NCBI GenBank assembly: GCA_963995505.1
Contig: OZ023187.1
Coordinates: forward strand, 4,471,501 to 4,535,500
From: Hypericum androsaemum
Lineage: Eukaryota > Streptophyta > Magnoliopsida > Malpighiales > Hypericaceae
DNA: 64,000 nucleotides
Direction of reading: 5' to 3'
The notes beneath the pieces are model-generated. The model had not been told where the DNA came from, did no database searches, and worked only from the letters and a program-made list of their open reading frames with translations. The stretch's first letter is position 1; every line of letters starts with the position of its first letter. The position numbers were made by a program, and so were the translations under genes. Below are positions 21,142 through 33,360 of this stretch, piece by piece.

Positions 21142-22854
21142 ATGGCAGTGAGCCTACTCTCCCATGAGGTAGCTGACCTGTGCATTGGCAAGCCAGCCCT
21201 AAGGTCCCTCCCCCTCACCACCTCCATCTCCAAGGCCCTCTCCGACCTCAAGTCCTCCGGCGAGAGCTTCCTCTGCGTATGGAGCTGTGGCCACTCCGCC
21301 ACCGGAACGCCGGCGAACCCAGATCAGAAACAGCCCCAGGACCAGCCCCGGAGCTGCAGGTGCGTCGGGAAGATTTGCATGGCCGATGTGGTTTGCTACT
21401 TGGCCAGAGAGGAGAGCTTGGTGTCCCCTTGTGAGGCCCTTGAAGCTCCTGTCTCTGAAATCTTGTCTCGGAGCAATCCTGGCCTTGTCATGCACGTGGA
21501 GCCGTCTTCAAGGTGGGTTTGTCCAGATTCACAAGCAAGATTCTTTTTTTTTGGGGTAAAGATTCTTGTGTCATGTTCTTGGGTTAAGGGTCAAATCCAG
21601 TTGTAATTAGATTGTTGGTCTAATATGGTTAACGTTGAAATAATGGTAAAATGTTACACAATTCATTGGTCTATTAAATTTTGGACATAAAAAGAAGAAC
21701 CCACGGAAAACACTAATCCATATTCGTACCGAGTCGGAGAAAATTGATAATTCAATGCAATTGCATTTCTAGACTCAAACTGAGGCAAAGAATTAAGAAG
21801 AGATTGATTAATCCCATGTCAAATGGTTAATTACTGGTACTCTGTACATTTTTTGGCCTAATAGAAGCATGTGAATTATGGATGAGAGAGTATTAACTTT
21901 TTTTTTTTACATTTCTGATTGTTTTGTTTCAGCTTGCTAGAAGCCATTGATCTAACCCTACAAGGAGCACAGAACTTGGTGGTGCCAATAAGGGCTACTC
22001 GCGGGTCATCCTCGTCGAGGAAGACGAAGCAGCTCCCGAAGAGTTCGACCCTCTCAGCCACCAGCCACAATGGCCAAGAATTCTGCTGGATTACGCAGGA
22101 GGACATTGTCAGATACCTCCTGAGCTCCATTGGGTTGTTCTCCCCTCTCCCAACTCTCTCCATTGACACCCTTGGCCTGATCAACACCTCCATCCTCGCA
22201 ATTGACTACCACTCCCCTGCCTCCTCCGCGCTCCCCGCGATCTCTCGCTCCCTCGCCACGCAGACATCTGTCGCGGTGGTGGAATCTGACGGGGAGGATG
22301 AGGAGACTAGAGTGCTGATCGGCGAGATTTCGCCAATTACGCTCTCTTGCTGTGATGAGACTGTGGCGATCGCTATCGCCACCCTTTCGTCAACAGGGGA
22401 CTTGATGGCTTACATCGACTGCGGGGGGCCGCCCGAGGACCTAGTCAAGGTGGTCATCGCGAGGCTGCAAGAAGCCGGGAACGAAGCTGCATTGAGGGAG
22501 TTTGTTGGTGCTAGTTATAGTACCAATTCCGGCTTGTCTTCTAGCTTGTCCTCGTCTTCGGACGAGGAGTACTCGGGGAGCTCCCCCGTGAGTACATTGA
22601 GAAGTGGAAGTGGTGGAAACAGGGGAGGGAAGCATGGCAGGTCAATGAGCTACTCTGCTAGGATGGGGAGGAGATCAGAGGCCATTGTTTGCCACCCAAA
22701 GAGCTCACTTATTGCTGTAATGATACAGGCAATTTCACACAGGGTGAACTATGTCTGGGTCATTGAAGAGGATTGCAGCTTGGTCGGGATTGTCACTTTT
22801 AGCAACATGTTGAGGGTTTTTAGAGACCATTTAGTTTTGGGTATGGCTTATTGA
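21142..22854 (+). CDS. CBSX5: CBS domain-containing protein CBSX5-like
   Basis: Two exons: 21142-21512 and 21933-22854. The intron has a GT donor (AAG|GTGGGT context) and a CAG acceptor, and the split codon gives Ser, for 430 residues in total. Plant CBSX5 proteins are about this size. Residues 1-60 (M-A-V-S-L-L-S-H-E-V-A-D-L-C-I-G-K-P) and the segments ending W-I-T-Q-E-D-I-V-R-Y-L and Y-V-W-V-I-E-E-D-C-S-L-V-G-I-V-T-F contain the beta-alpha-beta pattern of paired CBS (Bateman) modules, which in the family bind adenosine nucleotides and regulate partner enzymes. A Ser-rich linker (S-S-S-L-S-S-S-S-D-E-E) sits before the last module. The exact cellular partner of CBSX5 is not established by the sequence. 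The ATG lies in a good leader position about 140 bp after the TATA boxes. It has no close neighbour gene. Confidence 0.88.
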
Positions 22855-25290
22855 AGAGTGGTCTAAATAAGGAACAGAGGAGAAAGAGATGAGAAGCTCT
22901 GTAAAGAAGAAGTTTTGGTTCTCTTGGGAGCTTGTGATCATCTATCTATCTGTTTGCCTAGGCTTTAGTTGCTCATGTAGGAAACTTGTATGAAAAATGG
23001 AGGTTTCTATTTTTGTCCCTTTTTGTTGTTGATGTAATCAAGCTCTGATATTTAGATTCTGAGAGTCAGAAACTCTAATGTGATGTAATCGATCTTGATG
23101 AGTAGTTTGTCCATGACATGCAAAATTCTTGTTTTCTTGGCTTTGATAATATTTAGATTTTCTGTTATTTCCTTTTCTATTTGTACTACTTGAATGAGAA
23201 AATTGTACTATTGTGACAAAAACATATGATTGATTACTACAAATTTACCACTTATAAAAATTGTTACAAGTATATCATTTGCAAAGCCAAAATTATAATG
23301 TAAACACTTTTAATCTAACAAATTTCTAAGAAATAAAATGTAAAGCTTTGGTATGTTTGATCTCTTATCAGTTGGGCATGGATGCAGGTAAGCGGCTCCT
23401 TCGGCCGGTCCAACCGGTGAAAATGACAGCCAACTATGTAAATCATTGGTCCAGCCACTCTCGAAATTTGGTATATAGAGACAACATTACCGCAAAGTAG
23501 AATCAGGAGAACTTAACAAATAAGCAAGATCTTCACCCCCGCTCTTTATTTATTTTAAGAGCAACATGATGTTTGACCATGAATTTTTTTTTATCTTCAT
23601 GATTGTGTTGAGACATTGGGTCATGCGTTACGCGTATAATTGGTGTTTGTTTCGGAAGTTAAGTATAGTTTTCAGGATTATGTCATGTGCTACAACGTTG
23701 TTGCGTGTACCTCCTCCACTGGGACAGCTCAGAGTCATTAGGACAGGTCTCCCTGCCTTCTGTGTGTTATGTCTTGGATCTTGGATATATTGATATAAGT
23801 TGGGTTCAAATAGCGATTCGTAAAAAAATTAAATTCATTTAACAAATTTCTTTCTAACCAAAGATGTTACCGGAAAATTTGTCTTCTATATATGATTTGA
23901 TTCTGAATACTAGAACTAAAAAAATCCGGGAAGCCCCTTCGAGTCTTCCCCTCACAATAAACATCTCACTCTCCGGGTATCTCGTCTCATATACTCTACA
24001 TATTCAACCTGTTTTAAATTTTTTTAGTTTCATACAAAGACAAAGTTCGATTCCAAAAAGTTCGATTCCCACGAGTACGACTCTAGTTTCATGACATAAT
24101 TTTTGAGTTTTTTTATTAGTGAAGATAGCTATGCAATAGCAAAAAACAATAATCTGGAGATTTAACATATTGTAAAGTACTAAATGTAATCCATAATTTA
24201 ATTGAAAGAGAGAAAATGTTGATGGAAAACAAGTTTAGTGGGACAAAAAAAAATAGTAACGACAACTATGTAACAAAGGTTTTTTTGTGCCAAATCCGCA
24301 ATTTAAATGGAGCTCATAGCTCAAAGTGGGTTAGGGAAGACGACAGGTATCTTTCCGGAATATTACAATTTCTATATCTAAGTAAAAAATTTAAAATAAT
24401 AAGTTGATAAATTTTTCATATATACAAATAAGGTTATCGTACTGACAACTATCAACGTGGTAGTATAAACATCTTCGTATTTGAATTTGAACCATGGACC
24501 TCCTATATATTTATAACACTATGTGATGTTGGGTTACAAACTCTTTGGCCATTCTCTTATTTTTTGTTTAATTATCTGGTATCCAGATTCACTGGATAGA
24601 CTAATCTAGATTTGAGCTGGATGAAATTTTTGAAAGATAACAAATCTCTCTCAACTAGAATTTAATGATGATGTATTTCCGAGCAGGATGAGACCTACAT
24701 TCTCGAATTCGAACTATAATGCAACACTAATGTGCTGATTTTATCCATATTCTCCTTTCCATTTCTTTACCAGTTTTTTTTTGAAGTATCTCTTTACCAG
24801 CTATTCAGTTATCAACTGGGAAGCTAGGAGTGCAGTCAACCCCAAACAATATCACATTAATTGTTTGGTTCCTGATTGTTGGACGAATTCTCCAATTCAT
24901 TATGTACGTGTTCATACGTTACCAACCTACGGTTTGCATTATTTATTTTGTTAGGTAATTTCCGAACTAACCAAGTGCATAGATTTTTTAAAATACCCCA
25001 AAATGTGCAAGCATGTCCGCTCTTTAGTATCTCCAGTTTCATGTCAAATCATACTCAAAGACCAGAAATCGTCACTCGGGAATTGAGAAGACGTTCTTCT
25101 AATAATAATTTATTCAATTTTACATCAAAATGACCAAGTATCTGTCATGACTCATGAATCGAGTTTCCCAATTAAGTTTGAGAAGTGATGGAGACACCCA
25201 CCAAATTGGTGGAGACGAAAAACCAATTGAGAAATTTGTTCGCCAAACGATATTAGTTTTTTGGAAAAATAGGCATAGGTTCTGTGTTCG
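22855..25290. other. 3' UTR of CBSX5-like gene and intergenic DNA
   Basis: The 3' UTR probably ends near 23040-23110 (TTTTTGTTGTTGATGTAATC context). The remainder is AT-rich without recognised genes; several 60-85-codon open frames lack family resemblance or a splice context. Confidence 0.4.
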
Positions 25291-25609
25291 AAGAAATTAA
25301 TAAATAAGGATACTCTAGTATTGTTTAGTCCCTGAATTTTCGTAAATCAATTCATCAGTTCCTGAATACCAAAAATACCCCTAGTTCACCTAAAAACCAC
25401 AACTTCTTCAACAAAAGTGCAACCGCTATTGATGCATATGTTCCTGGTAAAGTAACAAAACAGAAGAGACATTTTGGTTTTGTCATAATCAAAGCTAAGG
25501 AGGAAATCCAGAAGATTATAGCAGCAGCATCAAGAGCACAAGTTGAAAATAAGGCAATCTTAGTGGCAGTCTCAAAGTTTAAAACACCACCAAAAAAGAG
25601 TCCTGAAAG

Positions 25610-26163
25610 TGTTGGACCTTGGGCCCAATAGGCAATTATTATTGTGCCTAATTGGGCCCGGGCCCATTAGGCCCAAAAAGTTGGGTTGGATGGGCCGGTC
25701 AACGCGGACGCAAGCGCCACGTTAGCGTGACGTGGCGCTGACGTCACATGTGGCAGCCCCGTGGCGCGCCCACATGGCGCCACGCGGCAAAGCTAGGCGT
25801 AGCTCGCCACGTGGCGGACATGTGGACCAAAATGCCACGTGGCGTATTTTGGCTGTCCGGATTTCCCTATAAAAGGGGAAATCTGGCTGGACCAATTTGT
25901 AACTTTTCCCACAACCACTCAATACAAAAGGAAAATTTCGGATCAGTTCCAGAATTTTAATCAGATTTTCGATATAAGGAAATATCGTGAAAATCGATTA
26001 TCCGTTCAAACGTGATCGTAATTCGACCAGTGCGAAGAAGTTGTGGACCCGAGCCTGTGGACCTCTTACTTCAACAAGTAAGTGATTTATTATTAACGAA
26101 TTAGTTTGTTAATTAAACGGGTTTAACACGTAATTACTCGTTAATTACGCGTCAAAACCGTCA
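25610..26163 (+). repeat. 5' LTR of copia 1 (554 bp)
   Basis: Starts TGTTGGACCTTGGGCCC, ends ACCGTCA. The TATA box CTATAAAAG lies at about 25867. This LTR has only two perfect CCACGTGG motifs in its U3 region, against nine in the 3' LTR of the same element. Confidence 0.95.
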
Positions 26164-26165
26164 AT

Positions 26166-26180
26166 TGGTATCAGAGCATG
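26166..26180 (+). other. Primer-binding site of copia 1
   Basis: TGGTATCAGAGCATG, two bases after the LTR end, matches the 3' end of plant initiator methionine tRNA as is usual for copia elements. Confidence 0.9.
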
Positions 26181-27244
26181 GTTGAAACCATATTTTGATG
26201 ATAATATGATGTTTTAATTCAAGTAATTATGTGATTTATTGAGTTAAAAATCATATTAATCGTGATTTTATAGAAAATCATAATCTGTTGGACTTTAATG
26301 TAATTAATTTGGAACCAGCGGGACTAAATTAAATTTTGCCTAACCACGCGGGCAAATTCGCGCACGCGCGAAACCTTAAGGTACCAATCTGAAATTTTGA
26401 CCGCTTACGTGGCACCTGCGTGTCATGGACCTCGGTGCAATTTTCGGAAGACTTGGGGATTAATTGGAAATTTTCCCAAAAATCCACAAATCGAATCAAA
26501 CCCTAATCGGGCGATTTGGGCGTTTTCGCCCGAAATCGAAATTCATCGATTTCGTCAGAAATCCGACGATTTCGACGCCGTAGATCGACGATAGTCGATT
26601 CTCCGGCTTCTGCCCAACGTCCCGATACCACGTTTGTGGATCGACGTCGCCGGAATCGCGAGATCGAGGACGACGACGGCGGAGAGATGCGGAAGGGAGA
26701 AGACGATCGCGGCAGCGTATGGCTGAACGACGGCCCCCGAGGCCGCTACGGCCGTGCTCGCGAGGCCGAGACGAGTCGATTGCGACCGGTCTCGGCCCGT
26801 GGTTCGCCGCCGTTACGCGGCGGTCGTGGGAGGAGCGGCGGCGGATTTTTTCGTCGCGCGGGAGAAGACAGAGAAAATTCAAGGGGAAAGTATGGGAGGG
26901 GCAAAATCGTAATTTCACGATTTTTTCCGAAAATATTTATACCCGGGTCAAGAAAATCAAAAAACGGGATGGATTGGCCTGGTTTCTTAGTTCGACCCAC
27001 CCGATTTACGGTCAATTTTGACTTAAGTCAAAATTGGACCTAAAAAATTAGGTTTTTTCTCTTTTAATTGGATAAAATCAGTTTTTATTCAATTAAAATC
27101 CAATAAATTGATAAAAATTTTGAGAAATTTTTGTCAATTAGGTTTATTAAAATTATATTTTAATAAACTTAAAAAGAAAATATTTTGGAACGAGTTCCGA
27201 GATATGTGAAAGTTAAACTAAAATCACATAAATTGATCCATAGA
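26181..27244 (+). other. GC-rich leader of copia 1
   Basis: Between the primer-binding site and the 5' ORF lies a leader of about 1.1 kb with a strongly GC-rich, CG-dinucleotide-rich core (26500-26900). Open frames here (26516-27043 on the plus strand, for instance) are not maintained between the two copies, because small indels shift them. I treat this as non-coding leader or packaging region. A separate short frame (27245-27307) ends in TAA just before the 5' ORF in the same reading frame. Confidence 0.6.
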
Positions 27245-27337
27245 ATGTTCATCAAAAGATTGGAAAATGAGTTTTTCAATCCTATTTTGGGAAAATATGA
27301 GTATTAACCCGAAATTGAATTGCAATTGTTGCAAGAT

Positions 27338-27922
27338 ATGATGGCTACTGGAGACAGGTATCTGAACTTCTGTGCAACAGAACTTCGACAGAAGATTGTG
27401 AAGCGTCGTTTACCGCTGCGTGTGCCCAAGAATGACATGTATGTCATCGTGGAGCACATTGAGGCTGTTCACCGGGAGATGCAAGAGTGCATCTGGGCCG
27501 GAGGTTACGATCATGGAGAGGACTTGCCCTCTATGTTTCGAGACCTCCTGGTCACGATGAAAATTCGAGAAGATATGAGTGTCTTCTCGGCACCCGAGTT
27601 CAATACCCATAGAGATGCTCTCTATGGTCTGATCCATTATCTTGAGGATAAGGGTCTACGCAGAGAAATGATACCTTCTCCTGTTCTGGAGCTGCGAAGC
27701 GGTTTGATCTTGAACCGCTACCTCGCTAAGGATTACTATTATAGTTTTCCTCCGCTCCTGATCATCTGGATCATGGATTCAATTCCAGTTCCGGAAAGTA
27801 CCCTGGAACTTCTCATCGGATCGTCCTCGTACCCGGCTCCCACCGGATCGTCTCCAGACCCGGATCTAGATATGTATCTGGATTTTCCTACCGGATCGCC
27901 TGGACATCTGATTCCTGTGTGA
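27338..27922 (+). CDS. Conserved pre-gag ORF of copia 1, function unknown
   Basis: A 194-residue frame from the first ATG (27338; a second ATG follows at once) lies upstream of where gag should be. It includes G-D-R-Y-L-N-F-C-A-T-E-L-R-Q-K near the start, an E-C-I-W-A-G-G-Y-D-H-G-E-D block in the middle, and a Pro/Ser-rich tail with repeated G-S-S-Y-P-A-P-T-G-S-S. I recognise no known domain. Copy 2 has the same frame with about 14 amino-acid changes, roughly 7 silent changes and one in-frame 6-bp difference, so the frame is intact in both although pol is broken in both. The same frame upstream carries a 42-codon open stretch that ends with TAA at 27305-27307 in both copies. It could be an accessory TE protein or a long leader ORF. 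Confidence 0.5.
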   Translation: MMATGDRYLNFCATELRQKIVKRRLPLRVPKNDMYVIVEHIEAVHREMQECIWAGGYDHGEDLPSMFRDLLVTMKIREDMSVFSAPEFNTHRDALYGLIHYLEDKGLRREMIPSPVLELRSGLILNRYLAKDYYYSFPPLLIIWIMDSIPVPESTLELLIGSSSYPAPTGSSPDPDLDMYLDFPTGSPGHLIPV

Positions 27923-28030
27923 TTATATGTTTAACTGTCCCCATATGCATATGTTGTTTTTGGGGGACTTTTGTACAATAGGTTGTGACCTTATCTGAGT
28001 TTTTTGTACATGTGCGTATAAACTCAGAAT

Positions 28031-31000
28031 GATTCAGGAGCGACAGACCATATAGCTAGAGACCGTGGTTCGTTCGTTGAGTACAGGCGGTTGCCGGCTG
28101 GAGCAAAAACCATTTTTGTCGGTAACAACTCGTGCGTGAATGTGAAAGGCCTGGGCACTTGTAGATTACACCTTCGGGGTGGTCGTGCCCTTCTTTTACA
28201 TGACGTGTTGTTTGCTCTAGACATACGAAGGAACCTGATCTCAGTTTCAGCCTTGATGTCTTTAGGTTTCCGGTTGTCATTTGAGAACGACACCGTTAGA
28301 TTGTTTTTGGATGATGCCTATTTTGGCCTTGGATATATATCGGAAGGTTTTTTGATTCTGGATATTGATCCTTCTGAAAGTTTTTCCTTTGTCACTAGTT
28401 CAAATTCATCAGAGGATGATATTAAACTATGGCATTCTAGACTTGGCCATATCGGTCAGGATCGTTTAAACCGTCTAGCTAAGGCAGGACTGTTGGGCAA
28501 TATAGAGAAATCTATATTACCTAGTTGCGTATCCTGTCTAGAAGGGAAAAGTACTAGAAAACCTTTCAGTACTGAGGCTAGAGCCAAATTTCCACTACAA
28601 TTAGTCCATTCTGACATATATGGTCCAATGAACGTGAGGGCAAGGCATGGAGCATATTACTTCATCACCTTTATTGACGACTATACTAGATATGGTCTGA
28701 TATACCTGATTTCTCACAAGTCTGAAGCCTTAAACTGCTTCATGACATACATGAGTTTTATTGAGAATCAGAAGGATAGAAAGATAAAGGCCTTACGAAC
28801 TGATCGTGGCCGTGAATATCTTTCTGATGAGTTCAAAGCTCTATGCATTGAAAAAGAAATTGAACATCAGTTGTCCACGCCTTATACACCACAGCAAAAT
28901 GGAGTTGCTGAAAGAAGGAATAGAACCCTTCTTGATATGGTTAAATCAATGATGGCAGAGGCAAGTTTGCCTATATCATTCTACGGAGATGCGCTCCTGA
29001 CTGCCGCATACGTTCTAAACCGTGTACCCTCTAAGTCTGTTACAGCCACTCCTTACGAAATGTGGACAGATCGGAAGCCCGATTTATCCTATTTTAAGCC
29101 GTGGGGGTGTGCTTCCTATGTCCATTCTACCTCAAGTGCTTTCGGTAAATTAGGACCGAGAGGTAGAAAAAGTATATTTATAAGATACCCAGAGGTATCT
29201 AAAGGGTACGTGTTCGTGGGTGAACTGGACAATGGACATGTAACAGAATTTGAATCACGTGATGTCACTTTTTTGGAGAATGAATTTCCAAAATTGGGAG
29301 AGGTTAGTAGTGACCTTACCCTTTATGAGACAAATGAACCAGAGTCATCTGGATCACTTCTTCCGAGTGGGAGAATTGAGGAGGAAGATAGAGATTTTCC
29401 AACTCAAAATAATCCGGAAGGTCGTGATCTGAGTCGTGAAATGGAGGTAATTCCTTATTCTAGTGGGAGTACGGTATTTCCACCCAGTGGGAGTGCGATT
29501 CCTGGATATGATTAATATATGAGAGATGTTTTTCAAAACCGAGAATACCGTAGGTCTAGCAGAACTAGCATACCACACCGACGATTTGACATCGAAGGCG
29601 AGGCTAATGCGTTCTTGGTATCACTAAAGAAATTTGGTGGTCCAAGTGAAATTCTTCTGGCCATCCTGCAGGATGAAGATGAACCTAAAAATGTATCTGG
29701 AGCATTGTCATCTCCAAAACGTCATGAATGGATGAATGCAATGGATGAAGAAATATCTTCTATGATCAAAAACTAGGTTTGGGATCTAGTTGACCTACCT
29801 AAGGGGCGTAAGGCAATTGGGAATAAGTGGATTCTCAAAATTAAGCGCAATGCAGATGGCAGTATTGAAAGATACAAAGCGCGTTTGGTTGCCCAAGGAT
29901 TTAAACAACAGGCTGGGATAGACTATGAGGAGACTTTTGCACCTGTTGTGAGATTTACGTCAATTAGGGTCATTTTAGCTATGGTTGCTAACATGAATCT
30001 AGAATTACATCAAATGGATGTAAAGACTGCTTTTCTCCACGGAGAATTGGATGAAGAAATCTATATGATTCAGCCTGAGGGCTACATCCAAAAATGCTGT
30101 GAACACAAAGTTTGCAAATTGAATAGATCAATTTATGGCCTTAAGCAGTCGTCTAGACAGTGGTATATTCGCTTTCATAATACGATCATGCAGCATGATT
30201 TTATAATGATAGACGAAGATCACTGTGTGTATGTTAAGCGATCAGGAAAAAGTTTGTTATCATCACCTTGTATGTTGATGACATACTTTTAGCTAGAAAT
30301 GACATGGGATTTCTTGTCAAAATCAAAGACTGGTTATCTTCCAACTTTGAAATGAAAGACATGGGTGAAGCAGATATCATACTCGGAGTTAAGATTTTGA
30401 GGAATCGTTCGAAAAGAATAGTGTCTCTTTCACAAGAGACATATATTCGCAAAGTAGTAGAACGTTTTAATTGTGATCACAGTAACCCAAAGTATGTCCC
30501 ATTGGTTAAAAGTCATAATTTGTGTAAGGACATGTGCCCAAAAACAGCTAAACAACGTAGGGACATGGAGAAGATTCCTTATGCCAATGCAGTTGGATGC
30601 CTGATGTACGCAATGTTGTGTACTAGACCTGACATTTGCTATGCTGTTGGGATAGCAAGCAGATATCAGTCTGATCCAGGCAGTGCTCACTGGAAGGCTG
30701 TCAAAGGGATTTTGAAATATTTGAATACTACTGCAGAATACTCCTTGTACTATCAAGGCCGTGACCTGATAATGAGTGGTTATACTGATGCTGATTGGGG
30801 AGGTGATGTGGATAAGAAAAAGTCTACATCTGGATTTGTTTTCTTGTTGAACGGGGTTGCTGTCTCATGGAGCAGTAAGAAGCAAACATGTGTATCCCTG
30901 TCAACAATGGAAGTAGAATATGTAGCTTCAGCTCATGTTGCACAAGAAGCGGTATGGTTGAAGAGATTCTTAAGCCATCTCTCCCTGATCAACTCGACGG

Positions 31001-31248
31001 AGCCAGTGAATTTATTCTGCGACAACCAGGCAGCTATAGCATATGCTAAGGATCCTAGATTCCATAACAGGGCTAAGTATATAGATATTAAATTTCACTT
31101 TGTGAGAAATTTAATAAAATATAAAGAACTGTGTATGAAACACATATCTACACGAGATATGGCCGCAGATCCAATGACTAAAACATTACCTCGAGAAGTG
31201 TTCGAGAAACATGTTAAGTCACTGGGTTTACGACAGTTTCATTTGTAA
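28031..31248 (+). pseudogene. copia 1 pol (protease-integrase-RT-RNase H), broken
   Basis: Retains the protease core D-S-G-A-T-D-H at the deletion junction, the pre-integrase block L-W-H-S-R-L-G-H-I, integrase motifs H-S-D-I-Y-G-P-M and T-D-R-G-R-E-Y-L with T-P-Q-Q-N-G-V-A-E-R-R-N, RT motif M-D-V-K-T-A-F-L-H-G, and RNase H ending with S-L-S-T-M-E-V-E-Y-V-A. It is disabled by a TAA at 29513-29515 (copy 2 has GAA there), a TAG at 29774-29776 (copy 2 has CAG), and a one-base loss in an A run near 30245 that shifts frame just before the catalytic Y-V-D-D. About 940 bp of non-coding DNA separates it from the 3' LTR. Confidence 0.9.
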
Positions 31249-32191
31249 TCTAATTAGTTGGAATAAAGGAATTTTTATTTGGCAATATGAGTTAAATGTG
31301 AAACATGTCGGACAGAGAAGTAGCCCACTCACACGGGTGTTTACCTCAGTGGGAGTTAAGAAGTTGATTTCTGGCTGAGATGAGGCAGTTATTGGACATT
31401 CATAAGTGAATGTCCTATGACGGAATGCCGTCTTGCTTAAGAGCAAGTTTCCTTATGGGATGCAGGAATAAGTTGCTGAATTTGGATTTTCTACAATCCA
31501 TATGATAAGATATAAGTGGAACTTATCATACTGTCTGTCCTATTAGCCTAGAGTTAAGCTTAGACTGAAACTCTAGTATGGTGTTAAATGACATGTGTTC
31601 CTTGAAAAAGGAATATACACCGTAACACGTGATCAGTATCATGTGTACTACTCGACCACTGGATGGGATGAAAATGTTGAGTGATTTCACAATCCCTGGT
31701 GTGAGAGCAATTTTTGAGAACTGTAGTTCCCAAAACCTACCATTAAGATCCTAAACGTATTCTGGAAGTATGATCCAGTGCTGCTAGCTTGGAAAGTTCA
31801 TGAAAAGGTTATGGCATAGCGATTCGACCTGGCAGGGCTGACCAGAAAAGCAGGTTGTATCATTATGAAAGGAATATAGTTAAGGGAGAAGGAACTCTGT
31901 TCATCACATTCTGAGTTTCGTGGTTCAGGTGCACCAATTGTATTGAAAAGTACAATAGTGAACCCGAATATAATTGTTTGAAATCACTGATGTGAACAAT
32001 GGAATGTGACATGAGTCCTGGGATAATAGCATACATTATACAAGAAGGTTGTCGAGATGCTACTATTCAAGTAGCCTGAGTGTCTGTGCTCTTGAATTTG
32101 GCTTAACATACTTGACGTGTGCTGGTCGCACGAAATCCTTTAAAGAAATCTGATAACTGTTGATCAAGGTCAATAATAATTGAGTGGGAGA

Positions 32192-32913
32192 TGTTGGACC
32201 TTGGGCCCAATAGGCAATTATTATTGTGCCTAATTAGGCCCGGGCCCATTAGGCCCAAAAAGTTGGGTTGGATGGGCCGGTCAACCCGCGTTGACCGGCC
32301 CAAGCTACGCAAGCGCCACGTGGCGCGACGTCATATGTGGCAGCCCACGTAGCGCGCCCACATGGCGCCACGTGGCAAAGCTAGGCGTAGCCTTGTCACG
32401 TATCGTGCCACGTGGCGGACATGTGGACCAAAACGCCACGTGGCGCCACATGGCAAAGCTATTGGTAGCCTTGCCATGTGGCACCACGTGGCAAAGCTAT
32501 GGGTTAGCCTCGCCACGTGGCGGACATGTGGCCTGAGACGCCACGTGGCGGACGTGTGGCCCAAAATGCCACGTGGCGTGCCACGTGGTGCATTTTGGCT
32601 GTCCGGATTTCCCTATAAAAGGGGAAATCTGGCTGGACCAATTTGTAACTTTTCCCACAACCACTCAATACAAAAGGAAAATTCCGGATCAGTTCCAGAA
32701 TTTTAATCAGATTTTCGATATAAGGAAATCTCGTGAAAATCGATTACGGATCCGTTCAAACGTGATCGTAATTCGACCAGTGCGAAGAAGTTGTGGACCT
32801 GAGCCTGTGGACCTCTTACTTCAACAAGTAAGTGATTTATTATTAACAAATTAGTTTGTTAATTAAACAGGTTTAACACGTAATTACTCGTTAATTACGC
32901 GTCAAAACCGTCA
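32192..32913 (+). repeat. 3' LTR of copia 1 (722 bp)
   Basis: Preceded by GAGTGGGAGA. It has about nine CCACGTGG motifs between 32312 and 32590. In the R/U5 part it differs from the 5' LTR by roughly five substitutions and one small indel over ~330 bp by eye, suggesting a moderately recent insertion. Confidence 0.95.
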
Positions 32914-33360
32914 GAAAGCAAGGAGAAGAACACTGAAAGGGAGCCAACCATCAAAAATCAAGGTCAAGAATTCCAATCCTTGTGACAATAAAAATGGATA
33001 AAAAGCAGCTCAATTAAGTGCATCGCACGATATCTATGGCCTAAGTTTAGAATTGGGTTATTAACCCTAAACCCTTATTGGCTTTTTTTTAATAATCTAA
33101 AATCCTTATTGGCTGATGGATGGAATTGTCGGCCCGTTCTCACAAGGAGGCATTACAAAGACTCTTTTTTTACTCCCACAAGATTCCTTGAGAAACAAGT
33201 CAGTCTATCTATGTCAATTGCTGGTAACAAGAATCCCATCTCCCGCATTCTTGTACTTTTTAGGTGAACTAGGGGTATTTTTGGTATTCAGGGATTGATG
33301 AGGTGATTTACGAAAATTCAGGGACTAAACAATACTAGAATGTCTTTATTCATTAATTTT

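Larger units (their letters stand above)
25605..32918 (+). mobile_element. Ty1-copia LTR retrotransposon, copy 1 (gag deleted)
   Basis: The body is 25610-32913, flanked by the perfect 5-bp duplication GAAAG at 25605-25609 and 32914-32918. LTRs begin TGTTGGACC and end CCGTCA. A primer-binding site complementary to initiator-Met tRNA (TGGTATCAGAGC) follows the 5' LTR, and the purine tract GAGTGGGAGA precedes the 3' LTR. Compared with copy 2, about 1.19 kb spanning gag and the start of protease is missing at the junction near 28030. The pol order protease-integrase-RT-RNase H identifies the copia superfamily. Element length is 7,304 bp. Confidence 0.95.
25416..32985 (+). pseudogene. RRM-like gene fragment interrupted by copia 1
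   Basis: The plus-strand frame before the copia (25416-25609) reads a segment containing D-A-Y-V-P-G-K-V-T-K-Q-K-R-H-F-G-F-V, which has the spacing of an RNA-recognition-motif beta2/beta3 region with the RNP1-like R-H-F-G-F-V, followed by an A-A-A-S-R-A-Q helix-like stretch and V-A-V-S-K-F. The frame resumes unchanged at 32914 after the copia and its 5-bp duplication, running to a stop near 32985. Only about 85 residues survive, with no start or upstream half of the domain. It is therefore a captured fragment inside a TIR element. RRM proteins bind RNA in the nucleus, but this piece is not expected to be functional. Confidence 0.6.
25294..33360. mobile_element. TIR element with captured RRM-like fragment, split by copia 1
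   Basis: The left end (25294-25395: TCTAGTATTGTTTAGTCCCT, CCAAAAATACCCCTAGTTCAC) and the right end (33262-33360) are near-perfect inverted repeats of about 100 bp. Without the 7.3-kb copia and one copy of its TSD the element would be only about 760 bp. The target duplication of the TIR element itself is unclear because both repeats fade into AAATTAAT-rich flanks. It carries the RRM-like fragment described separately and no transposase. Confidence 0.75.

Noticed and set aside
21048..21606. Extra open frames overlapping CBSX5 exon 1 (both strands)
   Set aside because: Shadows of the coding exon. The CBSX5 frame has the family sequence and correct splice phase.
23566..25133. Small open frames downstream of the CBSX5-like gene
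   Set aside because: 60-85 codons, AT-rich, no family resemblance or splice context.
26496..27043. 100-175 residue Arg-rich open frames in the copia leaders (both strands, also 35675-36267)
   Set aside because: GC-rich, CG-rich leader DNA. The frames shift between the two copies through small indels, unlike the pre-gag ORF.
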